DNA from: Cristatella mucedo | Lineage: Eukaryota; Bryozoa; Phylactolaemata; Cristatellidae | Reading direction: 5' to 3' | Length of the DNA stretch: 64,000 bases | Assembly: GCA_009760855.2 (NCBI GenBank) | Contig: WPIO01000202.1 | Location: 250,001 to 314,000, forward strand | Made by a program: the position numbers and the translations under genes | Shown here: positions 46,800 to 59,099 of the stretch, one piece after another | Numbering within the stretch: position 1 is the stretch's first letter | Layout of the letters: every line of letters begins with the position of its first letter | Notes under the pieces: generated by a model | What the model was told of the DNA's origin: nothing | The model's database searches: none | Seen by the model: the letters and a program-made list of their open reading frames with translations, nothing else

Positions 46800-48325
46800 T
46801 ATTACATTTTGATTAATCCTATAAGGCTTTTGTCAATTAGCTGCTGTTTACGAGTGTTGTTCTGACGTGCGCTGCATTGGAGCAGAAAGGATTTCAATAA
46901 AGTAAGCAACATTAACCAGCTGGCTGGGTGGCTCTAATCGTGGTATTCATGTGCTGTAAATGTGATATCTGTTTTGAAACTGACTTATTTAACTTTTTTC
47001 CTAATGCCGGTAATTAATTAGGAGTTATTTACATTTATGCCTGAGCTTCTACCCACAGGAACGAGTGTAAAGTGTATTGGATAGCTGAATTAATGCCATC
47101 ACTTACCTGCAAAGAGCCCCTGAAGATCCCTAGAGAATTAGCTCCTGCTTAGAGGTGCTAATCCTGTGTGGAGGGACATAAGGCTCATGTGGCTATTTCT
47201 GGATGACTTGCAAGTCGAGCAGGTACAAGGGTGTATGAATCTTGGGTACTGTGAGGTGCAGTGCTACCGTGAAGCCATTCACTAGTCAATGGTCGAGAAA
47301 ATTACCATAGTTTAATACCACAGCCAATAAACAGAATGTGGACCATCAAATACAGACAAATAATAAGCAACTAACGGGTCCAAAATATAGTAGTCCTAAA
47401 TGATCTATGTTGGCTGAGCCAACCATCACACATACTAGTCTTAATACTACTGGCTTCTCTTCATGAGCACGTTTTATCATCTCTGATCATCAGTAGCTGG
47501 TGTGGCCTTGGCAGAGGCCTGTTGGCCAATCGGCAGTGGTCTGCAGCTCCGAAAATAGCCGATGTCCTGAGTCAGTCAGTGCAACACTGCAGGTGTAAGT
47601 GAAATGGCCTGGCACAATGGTTCCAAAGCAGATTCAGCCAACAGGCACTACATCGTAGGATTCTACGAGGCACGGCGTGGTGTGGGAGGTCCCTCGAGGC
47701 TCTGCAAGCCCAGTTGTCTGAGCCTGAAGAGACTGGAGGGCGAGCGCTGGAGCGCCGACCTGCAGTGTGGCCAAGGAGAAGCCCTGGAGGATGCCAGGGA
47801 AGAGGAAGAGTAAGATGCTAAAGGAAGGACGCAGGTCGATCGAAAATGCTGCAAGTGTGCGTTTGGGTCAACGATGTGGCGGCTAATGTGGCCGCTGTCT
47901 TGTATGAGGTATGGAAAATGACGTGTATGAGGTTTGTAACAGCAGGCAGCAGATCTTGGGCAAAGTGGCTAGTCTATACTCCCGTGTAGACAGCTAGAGC
48001 GATGACTTGGCTACCGGAATGCAAGGAGAGATTAGTTGCCGAGTTTCTATTAATGAAACTGCTGGTATGAGCAGCACAGGCTGGTTAAAATAGACATGAT
48101 TTTCTGGAATTAAGCATTTATAATAAATTGAATAACCTTTCTTCAAAAAATTTGTATACCCGTGTCAGTCTCCAACATGTTGTCGAAATTAATGAAATTT
48201 TGTTTTGATTTACTCTCTGTTTCAGCTGTTTGTAGGTTAACCCGTAGTATCTATAGAGCTTCTTTCGCATAAAATCGGGCAAAATACATTATCCCAAGCC
48301 TGCTCACCGTTATACTAGCTACGTT
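46800..48325. other. Intron 8 sequence, GC-rich island, nothing recognised
   Basis: 47640-47830 is GC-richer and open on both strands, but no domain or splice context was found. Confidence 0.4.
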
Positions 48326-48329
48326 CTTA

Positions 48330-48498
48330 TCCTTCCTGTGCATGTACCTGCTTAAACTATGCCTGCTGCTTGCGGATGTTACCACCAATCACATGGTAAT
48401 GCTCTATACATCATCTGTCAAGTGCTTAGAAAGAGATTAGGTTCTCTGAGGGCCCAATGCATATGTATTATTATTATTATTATTTTTATTTTTATTCT
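48330..48498 (+). mobile_element. LINE-A-related 3' end, subfamily of 30640-30835
   Basis: Shared GCCTGCTGCTTG...GTTACCA...TGGTAATGCTCTAT blocks, hairpin and ATT tail. Confidence 0.7.
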
Positions 48499-48649
48499 AG
48501 TAATACTTTTTGCTGCATTCTATAGACAATAAGCTTCTCCAGAGACTCCGAAAGAAATGATGTTTCTTCTTTACTTGAACGATTTCAGAATGAAAGAACC
48601 TTTTCCGAATTTTTGCATGCCATCTTCACATCTATATGATATTTTTTAG

Positions 48650-48790
48650 CTGGAGGAGTTATTTTTCTCTTGGAATAAGAAAGTTTGCTGTCTACCAGCA
48701 TCCTTATTCAAGTTGTCGGCGCTGAAGAGGTTCGATGCAAGCAGCTGCAGCCTATGTGAACTGCCTGATCTTTGGGAAGGGCTAACTTCG
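48650..48790 (+). CDS. ROCO gene exon 9: two leucine-rich repeats
   Basis: 141 nt, 47 codons, bounded by ATTTTTTAG and GTAAGCTT, phase 0/0. Repeats LEELFFSWNKKVCCLP and ALKRFDASSCSLCELPDLW. It is the most divergent of the five 141-nt exons in its first repeat (FFSW in place of D-I/V-x), but it retains all spacing. Confidence 0.87.
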
Positions 48791-49325
48791 GTAAGCTTCA
48801 AAGCAATGCTAAGTTTTTCTGAATCAACAAAATTTGCTTTTAACATACATATATTATTGCTAGATATGGTTATGTACAGTCCCACGGTTTTCGGCCACCA
48901 CGTTTTTGTTATATAGTCCTCAGTTTTCTTGCTAACACTACTCTGAGGGTAACTGCTATCCAATTAGTTTACCAGTACTTACCCTTCGCCATTGTTGAGT
49001 TATACAGCCGTCACAGTGAAGACATAGTAAATATAAAGTTTGTAATCCTCAAATATTTTTGGGCATATCATCCTATCCATCGACTGGATTCGATGCTTAC
49101 CTTTGCATCAGCAAAATGAAGGCTGCTATGACAGTCAACTCTAAGGTGACTGAAGACTTGCACAATAAGATCATTAGTCATAAAATTGCAACTCTTGTCT
49201 GTTATTAATTCAAGTTATTATTAACATTTGTATTCCATTCGATTTACGTCGAATCACAGATTTCTTTTATTTGCCAGATTGACGGCTACTTATTTTGTAG
49301 ATAATTAAAACAAGTGTGTCACCCT
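48791..49325. other. Intron 9 sequence, nothing recognised
   Basis: No supported feature other than intron-start similarity to its sister introns. Confidence 0.45.
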
Positions 49326-50483
49326 TGGTTTGCCGATGACTTGTCAGTTGGTTTCTATCATTATTCATTTTAAGAAAGTTTGCTGCCATTCATGTGCAGA
49401 TGTCATCAATACATGCAACAAAAGAGTTGAGAGAATTCGACCTGCTGGATCGCTGGGAGGGAATCTAAGCAAAAGCTCAACTGAGTGTCATCTGCATAGA
49501 AGTAAAGGCCTAGCTTGTGCCTTGCAATCACATCGGCAGAGGGAGAGTATAAACCATGAAAAGAACTGGACCGAGCTTGGAGCCGTGAGATAGCCTCTAC
49601 TTCAGCGTATTGTACTTCCTCGGATGACCTTAGTTCTTTCGCATCTTTACTCGGGATATTCCCACTGAGATTTGATGTAAACCGTATTAATGCAGTGCCA
49701 GTAATGCCCTGGCGAGATGGGAGGCTTTCGAGAATGACTTTGCGATCAATAGTTTCAAGTGCTGCTTAAAAATAGCACAAACTTAGACAGACTGTACTGT
49801 AGGTTGGATTCGCCAGATAGTCGCTATACACATGAAGCAATGCTGACCCTGTGTAACGAGTCGATTTCAATCCAGAGAGGAACTGACTTCCTAGGTTTGC
49901 GGTTTTAATATAAGAGTTCTGGTGATCTGCCTCAATTCTTTCCAGTGTCTTTCATTTGAACGATAGAAAGGAGACCGGACAAAAGCTGCCCAGTTCTTTT
50001 GGTCTAGGGCTGCTTTCCTAGTTGGTGGCCTAACAATAGGCTTTTCGAAAGGCGCAACGATATCGCCTGAGGCTAAGGACATATTCGTTATGCTAGTTAT
50101 CCATGGCAGCAGTGGATGTAGTAATCGTAGAAATCTGACAGTGGGAATCAGTTCTGGAGGACCAATAGTCTTCTCTGACTGAGAGATGAATTTTAGAATA
50201 ACGTCATCGCGACCTCCTTGAATGAAGACATTGAGGTGGAGCATAGAATTTAGGGAAATGAGTCCAGAAGGGACACTGCTACCCTAGGAATGTACCCTCT
50301 GATATAGTCTATCTTGCTGACAAACTAGCTACCGAAGCGATCACCTTAATGATCGCTTGGTAAGGAGCTAGCCAGTGTGTGGTTAAAGAGATGACTGATG
50401 GCAGACATCAGCATTTTTGGATTTTCCATAAGTGATTCAACAATATTTATGTGGAAGCTAGACATTGTCTTTACAAGTATATA

Positions 50484-50611
50484 ATATATAATTCATTAGC
50501 ATAGCGCCCTAAGATAACGTAATCTCTATTCAGGAGCTTCACATATGCCACGTGGCTCGAGCACATCTTGACCTTGGTCGGGCGAGTACCTTAACCACTG
50601 GGCAAAAGCAG
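50484..50611 (-). mobile_element. SINE-1 copy inserted in LINE-A
   Basis: Minus strand, diverged head; the tail AAGCTCCTGAATAGAGATTA is still clear. Confidence 0.75.
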
Positions 50612-50904
50612 TGGCAATACTCAAAGCATCAATCTGCAAAACCACTACTTCAACCATTTGGCTTTATGATGCCACTCAGCCGTGGGTGGATCGTTTTCAT
50701 CACACGATGAAAGATATCTCGACCCAGTAATTGATGGCTCATCATTTGCGAGCTAACGATCAGTCCAGTGGCTTCCAGTGCCCACGAGAGCTGGGTCAAA
50801 CTAACCGTGCTATTTCTGCTTTTACTATTATTACCTTTAAGTTCAGATTTCTTCATCAAAAGACCGTTATTCTGTGAAGTCTTTTTGAGGAGGTAACAAT
50901 CTGT
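50612..50904. other. Unassigned insert between SINE-1 and resumed LINE-A
   Basis: A 69-codon minus-strand frame (50650-50859) is open but unrecognised. It may be another nested element. Confidence 0.35.
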
Positions 50905-51010
50905 CTACTTCGGTATGATCGATTGGTATGATCTATGGTAGGCTTCGTATGCATGACGATAAACTGTCAGTGCTGTTTTGAATGCTTGTATTTTTTGTAT
51001 GTGGTTGATT

Positions 51011-51524
51011 ATTCGGCAGCCAACGCAGCTTCTATAGCAAAAGATGCACTTTGCTAAATTGTTGAGATTGGTTAATTAGACCGGCTGTCATATGCTTCCC
51101 TTGGTCAATGGACATGATCTGTACGGTGGCTGAATGCCTTTTGACTGGTAAGGAGTAGGTAGTCTGGCATTTACAAATCATGTGCTGTTTAGTTCTTTAA
51201 CTACAAATAATTCGGTATGTTTAACTGTTTTGGCAACAACAATTAGAATCTCCTTAGGTTGAACAGGGATGCTGGTCTCTTTCCACTTGACTTGATTTAC
51301 TTCTTACTCAAGTAAATGATAATTGTATGTATTTTTGGGGTCAAATTATTTCTATTGAACTATCCTCGCTATTACCTTTATGAACTGTGTGCCTCTTTAT
51401 ATATTTTAATGATTAAAATTCTACATTCTGGTAGTGTCTGGTAAATTATTGTCGTCCTTCCGAAACCTAATGTAGAGGTTTTCTAGAGCATGCCTATTTT
51501 ATTTCTGTGATTGGTGTTTTTTAG
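51011..51524. other. Intron 9 sequence, nothing recognised
   Basis: No supported feature. Confidence 0.45.
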
Positions 51525-51665
51525 TTGGTGGAGCTTAATATTTCAACGAACTCGGAGCTCTCTACTCTTCCTCCTTCCATATGCCGACTGGGCTCACTGA
51601 GGAAGCTTATCGCTAGCTCCTGCGGCCTGGCACAATTGCCTGGCGACTTGGAGCGTCTGAAGTCG
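51525..51665 (+). CDS. ROCO gene exon 10: two leucine-rich repeats
   Basis: 141 nt, 47 codons, bounded by TGTTTTTTAG and GTAAGCTT, phase 0/0. Repeats LVELNISTNSELSTLP and SLRKLIASSCGLAQLPGDL, ending ERLKS. Closest by eye to exons 8 and 11. Confidence 0.88.
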
Positions 51666-52065
51666 GTAAGCTTGGGTGTAAAATTGAAACGTGCAGAATC
51701 CACATAAACTTGTTTTTGTAATAGGCATATAATTTTTTCTGCTAGCTGTTGGGAATCCAATGATCTGTTGTAGCTGTCTGACAATTGTGAAAGCTATGTA
51801 AAGATTTGTATAGTGTATTTTTGTCAATCATTGTTTTCCGTAATGCAGATTGGCAGCTAATTATTTTAAATGTGATTGAAGTTAAGAAAAATAACTAATT
51901 GGCTGGCTTAGTACGATGGCATGACTTGGTTGGTCTTTTCTTCATTAATCTTCAGGAAGTTTATAAGAATCCAAACTCGATTTTCTTCGATACTGGTGAA
52001 TTAGGTCAGATAGGGAGCAAAGCTTTGATGGATCGAAATATGTGCATTTAGCGAGAAACACTGCA
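51666..52065. other. Intron 10 sequence, nothing recognised
   Basis: The intron start shares homology with sister introns; otherwise unassigned. Confidence 0.45.
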
Positions 52066-52069
52066 GATA

Positions 52070-53400
52070 CGCTTGAATGTCGTGAGTGACATAGTTGCCA
52101 ATATTACTCCACTTCTCACCGACCTGCATTGGCTCCCAATTAAGCAGCACATCGACTTCAAGGTTCTGTCACTCACTTTTAGGTCCCTTCATTCTTTGTC
52201 TCCAGCCTACCTATCAGATCTTCTTCCCCACCAGGCTAAGCATTGTACCACCCATTTTTCTGAATCTAATCATATACTTATAACTCGTGCATTCCTCAAA
52301 TCCTTTGGAGACCTTGCCTTTAGTTCGCATGCTCCCAAAGCCTGGAACTCACTTCCAACTGGCGTCGCGACATCGCCTGACTTGACCTCATTTAAAAAGA
52401 TGCTAAAAGCACACATGTTTATCACAGCATTGTTTATCACAGCGTTGGTCCATGAGATTCTTCCTTTGTGTGCTTATGCATGTTAACACTGTGCATGCTA
52501 TCACTAACAATATTTAATAAGAGTAGTCATAGTAACCCGTTGACTTTGATCAACGTCATATTCCAAAGCGACCTCTCGTTAGACGACCATATCAGCTCCA
52601 CAGTCAAATCTGCCTATTTTCAGCTCCATAACGTTGCTGAAATTCGGGCTTGTTTATATAAGGATACCACGTCTAAGTTGGTCCATGCATTCGTGACATC
52701 CTGTCTCGACTTCTGCAACTCACTGCTTACTGGCCTACCAGCATGTGCGATCAGGCGATTGCAGCTGGTGCAAAACTCTGCAGCTAGGCTTGTCTGTCGT
52801 GAGCATTGTAGTTGCCACATTACTCCACTTCTCGCCGACCTGCACTGGCTACCAGTCAAGCAACGGGTTGACTTCAAGGTTTTGTCGCTCACTTTTAGGT
52901 CCCTTCATTCTATGGCTCCAGCCTATCTCTCAGACATACTCCCCCATCAGGCCAAGCATCGTACCACCCGCTTTTCGGAATCCAATAGTCTAGAAATACC
53001 TCGTACAAACCTTAAATCCTTTGGAGACCGTGCATTTAGTTTGTATGCTCCCAAAGCCTGGAACTCCGTCCCGACTTGCGTCAGAACATCCCCTGACCTG
53101 ACCACATTTAAAAGGAACTTTAAAACACACCTATTTAGGACAGCATTTAGTGGGTCCCTGTGATTCGTCCTTGATGTGCTTATGTGTGCTGACACTGTGC
53201 ATGCTGCCACTAACCTCATTTGCATGCTGACCCTGTGCATGTCACCCCTAACCATATTCTTCATTTTGTTTGTTTTTCAAGCATGATTTTACTTACCATT
53301 CAATTGCATTTCACTTTGCAGCAAATGTAAAGCGCCTAGAAAGAGATTAAGTTCTCTAAGGGCGCTTTATCAAGTGCATTATCATTATTATTATTATTAA
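52070..53400 (+). mobile_element. Two LINE-A copies in tandem, both 5'-truncated
   Basis: 52070-52510 starts at the LLTDLHWLPIKQ region and ends in the 3' untranslated region without a hairpin. 52553-53400 starts at FQSDLSLDDHISSTVKSAYF, has the whole RT C-terminus open (to 53163), then 3' untranslated region, intact hairpin (53327-53370) and ATT tail. The second is young; the first is older. Confidence 0.9.
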
Positions 53401-54365
53401 CCCAGCTCAGCCGGTCGCTATTTTGCAACTGTACATTACAGCTAAATAATATGAAATATTGTTTTCATTGACTATCACGAATCAGTGTTTTGGTTCTTGA
53501 CCTATTTCTCAGCAGGACTTTTAAGTGCTTAATTCGGAGAACCAATGAAGTAGGCATGGTCATTGATGCCCCCTAAGCAGTAACGTAACTATGTTACCGG
53601 TGCCTGTAGCAGTTACGAATTTTTGAGGCTTAGCTGGCGGTATTACTTTGCTCCCTACTGCCACACTAAATAATAATCACGTTAGAAAGTGCAACTAGCA
53701 GAGAAATCTGTAGCTCGGTTGTCCCTTTAAATATGACCTTGTCCCCTTTGTTACGTTTGTATCTTTCATTCTTGTAGCTACAGTGCACACGAGTTAGTGA
53801 CTACTTACTGGAACGCCTTAACAGTTGGTATTTAAGTTTCTTAGCCTGGAACAAGAGAATACAGCAATGTCAAGTGCCTAGAAAGCATGACTTATGTCTC
53901 TGAAGATGCGGTACAAATTTATTATTATTTTTTATAGTTATAGATTGGACAAACTCATGAGTTAGCCTCGTTTTAGGCTGTGTGCTGAAGGAGCTGGCAG
54001 GCAAAGCAAATCTGATGCAAACGGTAGGGTTAGAGACGGTTATAAGTGTAGGTTTCGAATGCCAACTAATATCAGAATACAGCCAGTTGTCACGTCAGAC
54101 CCTATCTAAGATTATTGACTGTCTTCCATGGTGGCTTGCAAAAAATTCAACTTTTTGGTTCTGTTCAGTGCAGATTGTTGCAATTCATTTTGGCTGCAAA
54201 AGTGAAAAAGCCACTTGGTCACTGTAGCTGGGGATGAAAATGGCTGGAAGGTAAGTTAGCAAATCACAGAGGCTCAGCCTCGTGTCTCCTTTGTTGGAGG
54301 AGCTTCGATAATTTTCAGCTAATAATGGATATAGCAATAAGTAATAAGCAGTGGATACAGAGCAA
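53401..54365. other. Intron 10 sequence with one old LINE-A tail
   Basis: 53865-53935 is a plus-strand tail (AAGTGCCTAGAAAGCATGAC, then ATTATTATT). The rest is unassigned. Confidence 0.45.
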
Positions 54366-54369
54366 CGTT

Positions 54370-54495
54370 CTTACACAGACTCACAAGGCCTGCAATGGCT
54401 TGGCTCCTTAGCTAGATGAACTGCTGCACACGTTTCAGCCTCTTGGTGCACTCAGGTCTTCTATGGGCAATTAATGCACACAGATACATTGCATT
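54370..54495 (+). mobile_element. LINE-B fragment with internal deletion
   Basis: Starts at the sequence for LLHTFQPLGALRSSMG and jumps directly to the 3' tail ATACATTGCATTATA. Confidence 0.65.
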
Positions 54496-54784
54496 ATATA
54501 GGATAGTTTTAACCAACCAGCACCATTCCGGCCTGTGCGGTAAGATGCTTTAGTGATCGCTCATTATCTTAATTCGGGCTACCTCTATGAAGTACTTTCT
54601 AATCTGGTTACACGTTCACCATATCTTCTTAAGGAATTCATTCAGCTTCTGCCACGGACTATACGAAACTCCCTTGAAGACCATGCCCTCAGTTTTTACG
54701 CTCCCAAAATCTGTACTTTACTACATAGAATGTAAGCCGTGACCTACCTTGGCTTGACAGTCTTTATGCTTTGCTAGAACCTAA

Positions 54785-55265
54785 TGTAATGTATCTCCGT
54801 CTGTAACTCCACAAAGCCATAAAGACTGTGTGGGTGTTACGCAGGAGAGTTGTGTATAGCGCACTCACAACCTAAGCGGCTTTTGGTACGCATTCGACAG
54901 CCAACAGACTTCGTCTCTCGCAACAAAGAGAAAGTGGGAAGCACAGCAGAGTCAGGAGAGCAGTTGAGGTAGTGAGTAGCATGGAAGTAGCAGCTCAGGA
55001 CCGCTGAAAAGGATGAGCCATAGATGGCTGCAGGAGAATAGTTGTCGTTGTGTAACAATTGTGGAAGCGAGTTCCACAGTCTAGGACCTGCAGAGCTGTG
55101 CCAATGGTCTTTAAGCAGAGAAATGGAACAGCTAATTTATTGTCCATACAGAACCCGAGGGCGTGAAGAGGCTGAAACTGGTGCCGCAGTTCAGCTAGGT
55201 ACGGAGGAGCCAAGCCGCGGCCTTGGCCTTGGACCTGCCGATTTGTTGCAGCGTTTCCTCTCTCC
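54785..55265 (-). mobile_element. LINE-B 3' end copy
   Basis: Minus strand: 3' tail, 3' untranslated region, HYLNCSPDSAV and the region LAELRHQFQPLHALGFCMDN. One frame break. Reference for the uninterrupted LINE-B 3' end. Confidence 0.88.
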
Positions 55266-55269
55266 CTAC

Positions 55270-56411
55270 TAGTTAGCCTTAGTGTGCTTATGTGTATCAC
55301 TCCCGCGATGAATGACTGTAATCTGCATATCCTATAAAAATGACTTGTTATTGACTGACTATGTGATGCTGTCAGGTCAGCCTATCACATGCCGGGCATT
55401 ACCAAAATTAGTACCTTTTTGACGAGAGTACGACAGCTACCCTTCTTGTCTCACTCCTTGTCTCACTCCTTGTTCTCGTCAGTAGCGGTGTTGTCACATC
55501 ACACCTTGTCAGTATGTGCTCCTCGGGGTTCCTGTCAAGCATGGAATATCGATTTCAAGATCCTGTTGGGTCTGCTGGTTGCCTCAGCCGTGATTACTTG
55601 TTGAGTTGTTCGTCATTTTTACTGCTTTCGTATTATGCTTACTTAAAATTGAAGTGCAAGTGAGTGCAAAACTGTCGCGATTACACAAGCAGGGGAAAAC
55701 ACCTGGGAATATACTAGGTTCATCTGGTTATTAGGAATTCTGGGTTATAATTCCCACAGACTTATGCAGTGGTAAGCATTCAAAGCACACAGGAGTAAGT
55801 TTTCGGATAGCCGCACGATGCTTTACAAACAATATGTTATTTTTATTCTCATTATCATTATTATTATTATATTCTTCGTAATCGATGCAGCCAACACGGC
55901 AAGCTGTCTAATTGGAGATGGGGCTTTCAATTCAAGATGGAGCTTTTTGCACGGTATGTTAGGCTCGAATGATGGAGCTGGCAAGGTCAGTAGCCTCGAT
56001 ATCGGCTGTGAAGCAGCATAGATTGAGAATAGGGATATCTGGAGCATGGACTGTCGATATCGAGGCTGATGAAGCGGGCTGTCAGAGTATCACACAAGGC
56101 AACTGAAGTGCAATCTGCAATGCTAGCGAGCTAGATGCAGTAGCCGATTGTTAGGGAGAGAGGAGGTGGGCTTTTGTTGACTATCACATGTCTGTGGAGC
56201 TCCTGTTTTATAATTTTGACAGCTCATGCTCTTACGTCTGTACTGGTATGCAGGTGTGCTGGCCAAGAGCTCTTCAAGGGCCATGAGCCCCTTAAGATGC
56301 TAGCAGTTGCATAGTTATTGGCTGGATTTTACTTCGTTACTTTCTCGGAAGAATTCAAGTTGCTCACATTTGTGTCTTGTAACCTCATCTCCGGCTACCC
56401 TTTTTTTGCAG
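55270..56411. other. Intron 10 sequence with a 13-bp inverted repeat
   Basis: Exact inverted repeat AGCCTCGATATCG (55992-56004) and CGATATCGAGGCT (56055-56067), spacer 50 bp. Otherwise nothing recognised. Confidence 0.5.
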
Positions 56412-56552
56412 TTAGAGGAGTTAACTATCGGTGGAAACAAGAAAATTTGCAGTCTACCGTTATCCATATGCAAGCTTCCAGCACTGAGGAAGTTTAGGGC
56501 TAGCAGCTGTGGCCTGCAGCAACTGCCTGCTGGCTGGGAGCAGATAACTTCG
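56412..56552 (+). CDS. ROCO gene exon 11: two leucine-rich repeats
   Basis: 141 nt, 47 codons, bounded by TTTTTTTGCAG and GTAAGCTC, phase 0/0. Repeats LEELTIGGNKKICSLP and ALRKFRASSCGLQQLPAGW, ending EQITS. Shares SSCGL and the end signature with exon 10. Confidence 0.88.
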
Positions 56553-57070
56553 GTAAGCTCGGTAGCAATACCGTATCGATTCGAATTGCTGCTGCTACTG
56601 TCGACCTGAACATGCCTTTGTCAATCACGGCTTTTCAAAACTTGTTTGTCTGATCCCACTTCTAGCATGGTTTGTTTGCTGTTGCTTTACCACTTGTTTA
56701 TGGGTAATCGGTTTTGACTATTATCATGTAGTTATAGAGCTGTTACATTGAGGATATGTTCATGACATGCTGATTGAGACCGTGAAAAAGCTTCTGACAC
56801 AGCTTTCTCTCTATTCTCTACGGAGATGGGGCTTGAGCCGCTGGAGTGCATTGCGCTTTTTGCCCTAATCTGACGATTGTCGCTCAAGAAGGACTAGGTA
56901 ATCAACTATGGTTTTGAATGTGGCTGGAAGACCAAGCAGAACTAGCAGAAAGACTCTATCTAAGTCAGTGTTCCCGAGGACATTAAATGGTAGCAGCAAA
57001 GCTTACTGAGGTGTGATTTGCTAAAAAGGAATCTTCCACTTGATAGCCAGGTTGGTATTTTAATGTCAGG
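56553..57070. other. Intron 11 sequence, nothing recognised
   Basis: No supported feature. Confidence 0.45.
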
Positions 57071-57074
57071 TTCC

Positions 57075-57440
57075 AGCTGGTATACCACTTCATGGGTATA
57101 TCTTGGGTACGAACTTTAATAAGAATACTGGGTGGATTTTGCCCAAGCTCTCTTGGTGTTGTATAGGCTTACTAATGAATGTCTTGACATCAGGCGCCTT
57201 GAAAAATGCACTGATAACTCTTTCGGCATAGGGCATATTAATCGTCTTAGTTATACATGGCAACAGCAATTTTAGGCATCTCAGAAAGACCACAGCAGGT
57301 ACATTGTGTAGTGGGCTACTAATCTTGTAACGGCTGGTGATGATCAGGTCATCAGGGGCTGGCTTGAAGGTGGTCATTGAAATAGAGCAAGGTACAGTGG
57401 CTGAACAATCCAGCTGGATTGCCATCATGAGGGGGTAGGC
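57075..57440 (-). mobile_element. LINE-A RT N-terminal remnant
   Basis: Minus-strand MPYAERVISAFFKAPDVKTF aligns with the LINE-A MSLASGQVPAPFKKAVVRPL segment; decayed. Confidence 0.6.
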
Positions 57441-57654
57441 CTCTCCGATGTTTAGATATTTTAAATATGTAAATTGCTATATTGATCTAATGTACTGCTG
57501 CAGGGGTGGCCAGGTAAGGCAGCAACCTGGGAGTGGTACATCAAGGTAAGAGATGCACCAGCACTAGCCAGAAGTCATATTCAAGTAAATTCAGAGTGTG
57601 AAGCTGCCAGCATCACGGAACTGGTTTTCACTCGAGATACTTGCTTTTTTTCAG

Positions 57655-57795
57655 CTAGAGGAACTTGATGTCCACGGAAACAAGTATTTTACTAGACTAC
57701 CTACTTTAATAGGCTGTATGCAGATATTGAAGCGGCTCAACGCTTCTGACTGCAGCCTGGCGCAACTACCTGACGGCTGGCAATGCCTGAATTCG
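57655..57795 (+). CDS. ROCO gene exon 12: two leucine-rich repeats, last exon found
   Basis: 141 nt, 47 codons, bounded by TTTTTTTCAG and GTAAGCTG, phase 0/0. Repeats LEELDVHGNKYFTRLP and ILKRLNASDCSLAQLPDGW, ending QCLNS. No stop codon and a strong donor, so the gene must continue. I found no further exon before the right edge. Confidence 0.88.
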
Positions 57796-59095
57796 GTAAG
57801 CTGTGGTACAGCACTCAAACTAGACGATTCGGTTTAGTTTTTCTTTGAGCAAGCGTTGATGCTTTGCATTGTTAAGGCAGTTCCTCATCCCCGATAGCGT
57901 CGATCAAATGACGAAAAATTGGTAGCAGTGCTGCAACTGATTTCGGGTGCTGTGTTGGCTTTGGTTATTGCTAAGTTCGGCCTCTGCCGGTGTGAGTGGT
58001 GATCGGTAGGAGATGGTCAGTGCAAGAAAGTGAATAATTACAAATGGCCTCTTTGGAACCTTTTAAGACACGATCGTTGTTATGCCTGGCCATCAGGCAT
58101 TTGGCTGAACTTAGGCTTCCCTGTTTTGATTTTGATCAACCTTAAAGACTTCAAACATATTTGAGTTGATCGTTGATCACATTTGTCTCGACCATTTAAC
58201 AGGAGTGATGCCAGTTGCTGAATAGCAGCAGTTGGTGAATCACATCAATACATGTGATCTGTGCTATAAGCACGTCAGATAATGCACATTCATGTATGTA
58301 TGTTATAGGAGACATTCTGCATAGATCGGTTTTTTGTTTGCTGACATTACTGGAGATCTCTTTGCGAGAGAAAGCTATGAAAGTCCATGTGTCCATTTAT
58401 TGGTTATTTATACATTTGTCCATCGTATCAGTGCAGCACCTCCTTTATGTATAAAACGTTAGCTCCTCCTTCAATTAGTCTGTTCATGAGCTAGTTACTG
58501 TTATAATGAGTTGCCGTTTACGATAGTGGCATATGTCACTGCCTTGTGCCTAAAGTAGTTTTCGGCTTCTGCCTTTTTCCATATGAGTTGGTTAGGTTCG
58601 TATAGGTGGATCGCCAGTGGGCGTTAGAAATTACGTGCCTATACATATCTAAATGCTCGAAGCTCGTCCAGCCTCCTGATTCATGTGGCCTGATCACTGT
58701 ACTGGCCAATGCTTCCACTCCCAAGCGAGCTGCGGGTTTCGCTTGGCCGACTGTCAGTGACAGCACTATTAGGTACAATCATGCATGCCAATTATTCCTA
58801 TGCTATTGTCGCTCTAATGCATTCATGTTTGCAGCTGCTTCTGCTAGGGTTAGTGATATGTCTGTAGCTTGCAAGAAGCTATAAACTCGGATCAAGCGAG
58901 CAGGAGAGGGGCGAATTCGCATTACTTCCAAAGATGTCTCCAGCTATCTTTCGCCCACTCCCTCAAGCACTGCTTCATCAAGCACTGCTGTGTAGTGCTA
59001 TAACTTAGTTGTCAGCAGGCCCCTATAACTAGCCAGACCTAAAGCTTGCTTTTGGAATCCTGGTTTAATGTACAATATTCTCATAATATTAATAT
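57796..59095. other. Intron 12 or beyond, nothing secure
   Basis: A 92-codon frame (58606-58884) is open (core MDRQWALEITCLYISKCSKL) but matches no domain. It may be the 5' part of an unknown retroposon lying ahead of the endonuclease piece at 59100. Confidence 0.35.
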
Positions 59096-59099
59096 TTAT

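Larger units (their letters stand above)
49326..51010 (-). mobile_element. LINE-A copy, old, interrupted by SINE-1
   Basis: 49326-50483 carries minus-strand RT (including a LASGDIVAPFEKPIVRP piece at 49990-50090) and reaches the endonuclease-RT linker. 50905-51010 resumes the linker (GATCGATTGGTATGATCTA). Between them lie SINE-1 and about 290 bp of unknown sequence. Confidence 0.75.

Noticed and set aside
47604-47854. GC-rich open frames on both strands
   Set aside because: No splice context, domain or second copy; composition alone explains the openness.
54288-54330. Possible further LRR exon (GTTGGAGGAGCTTCG)
   Set aside because: A stop follows within five codons and no LRR spacing is kept.
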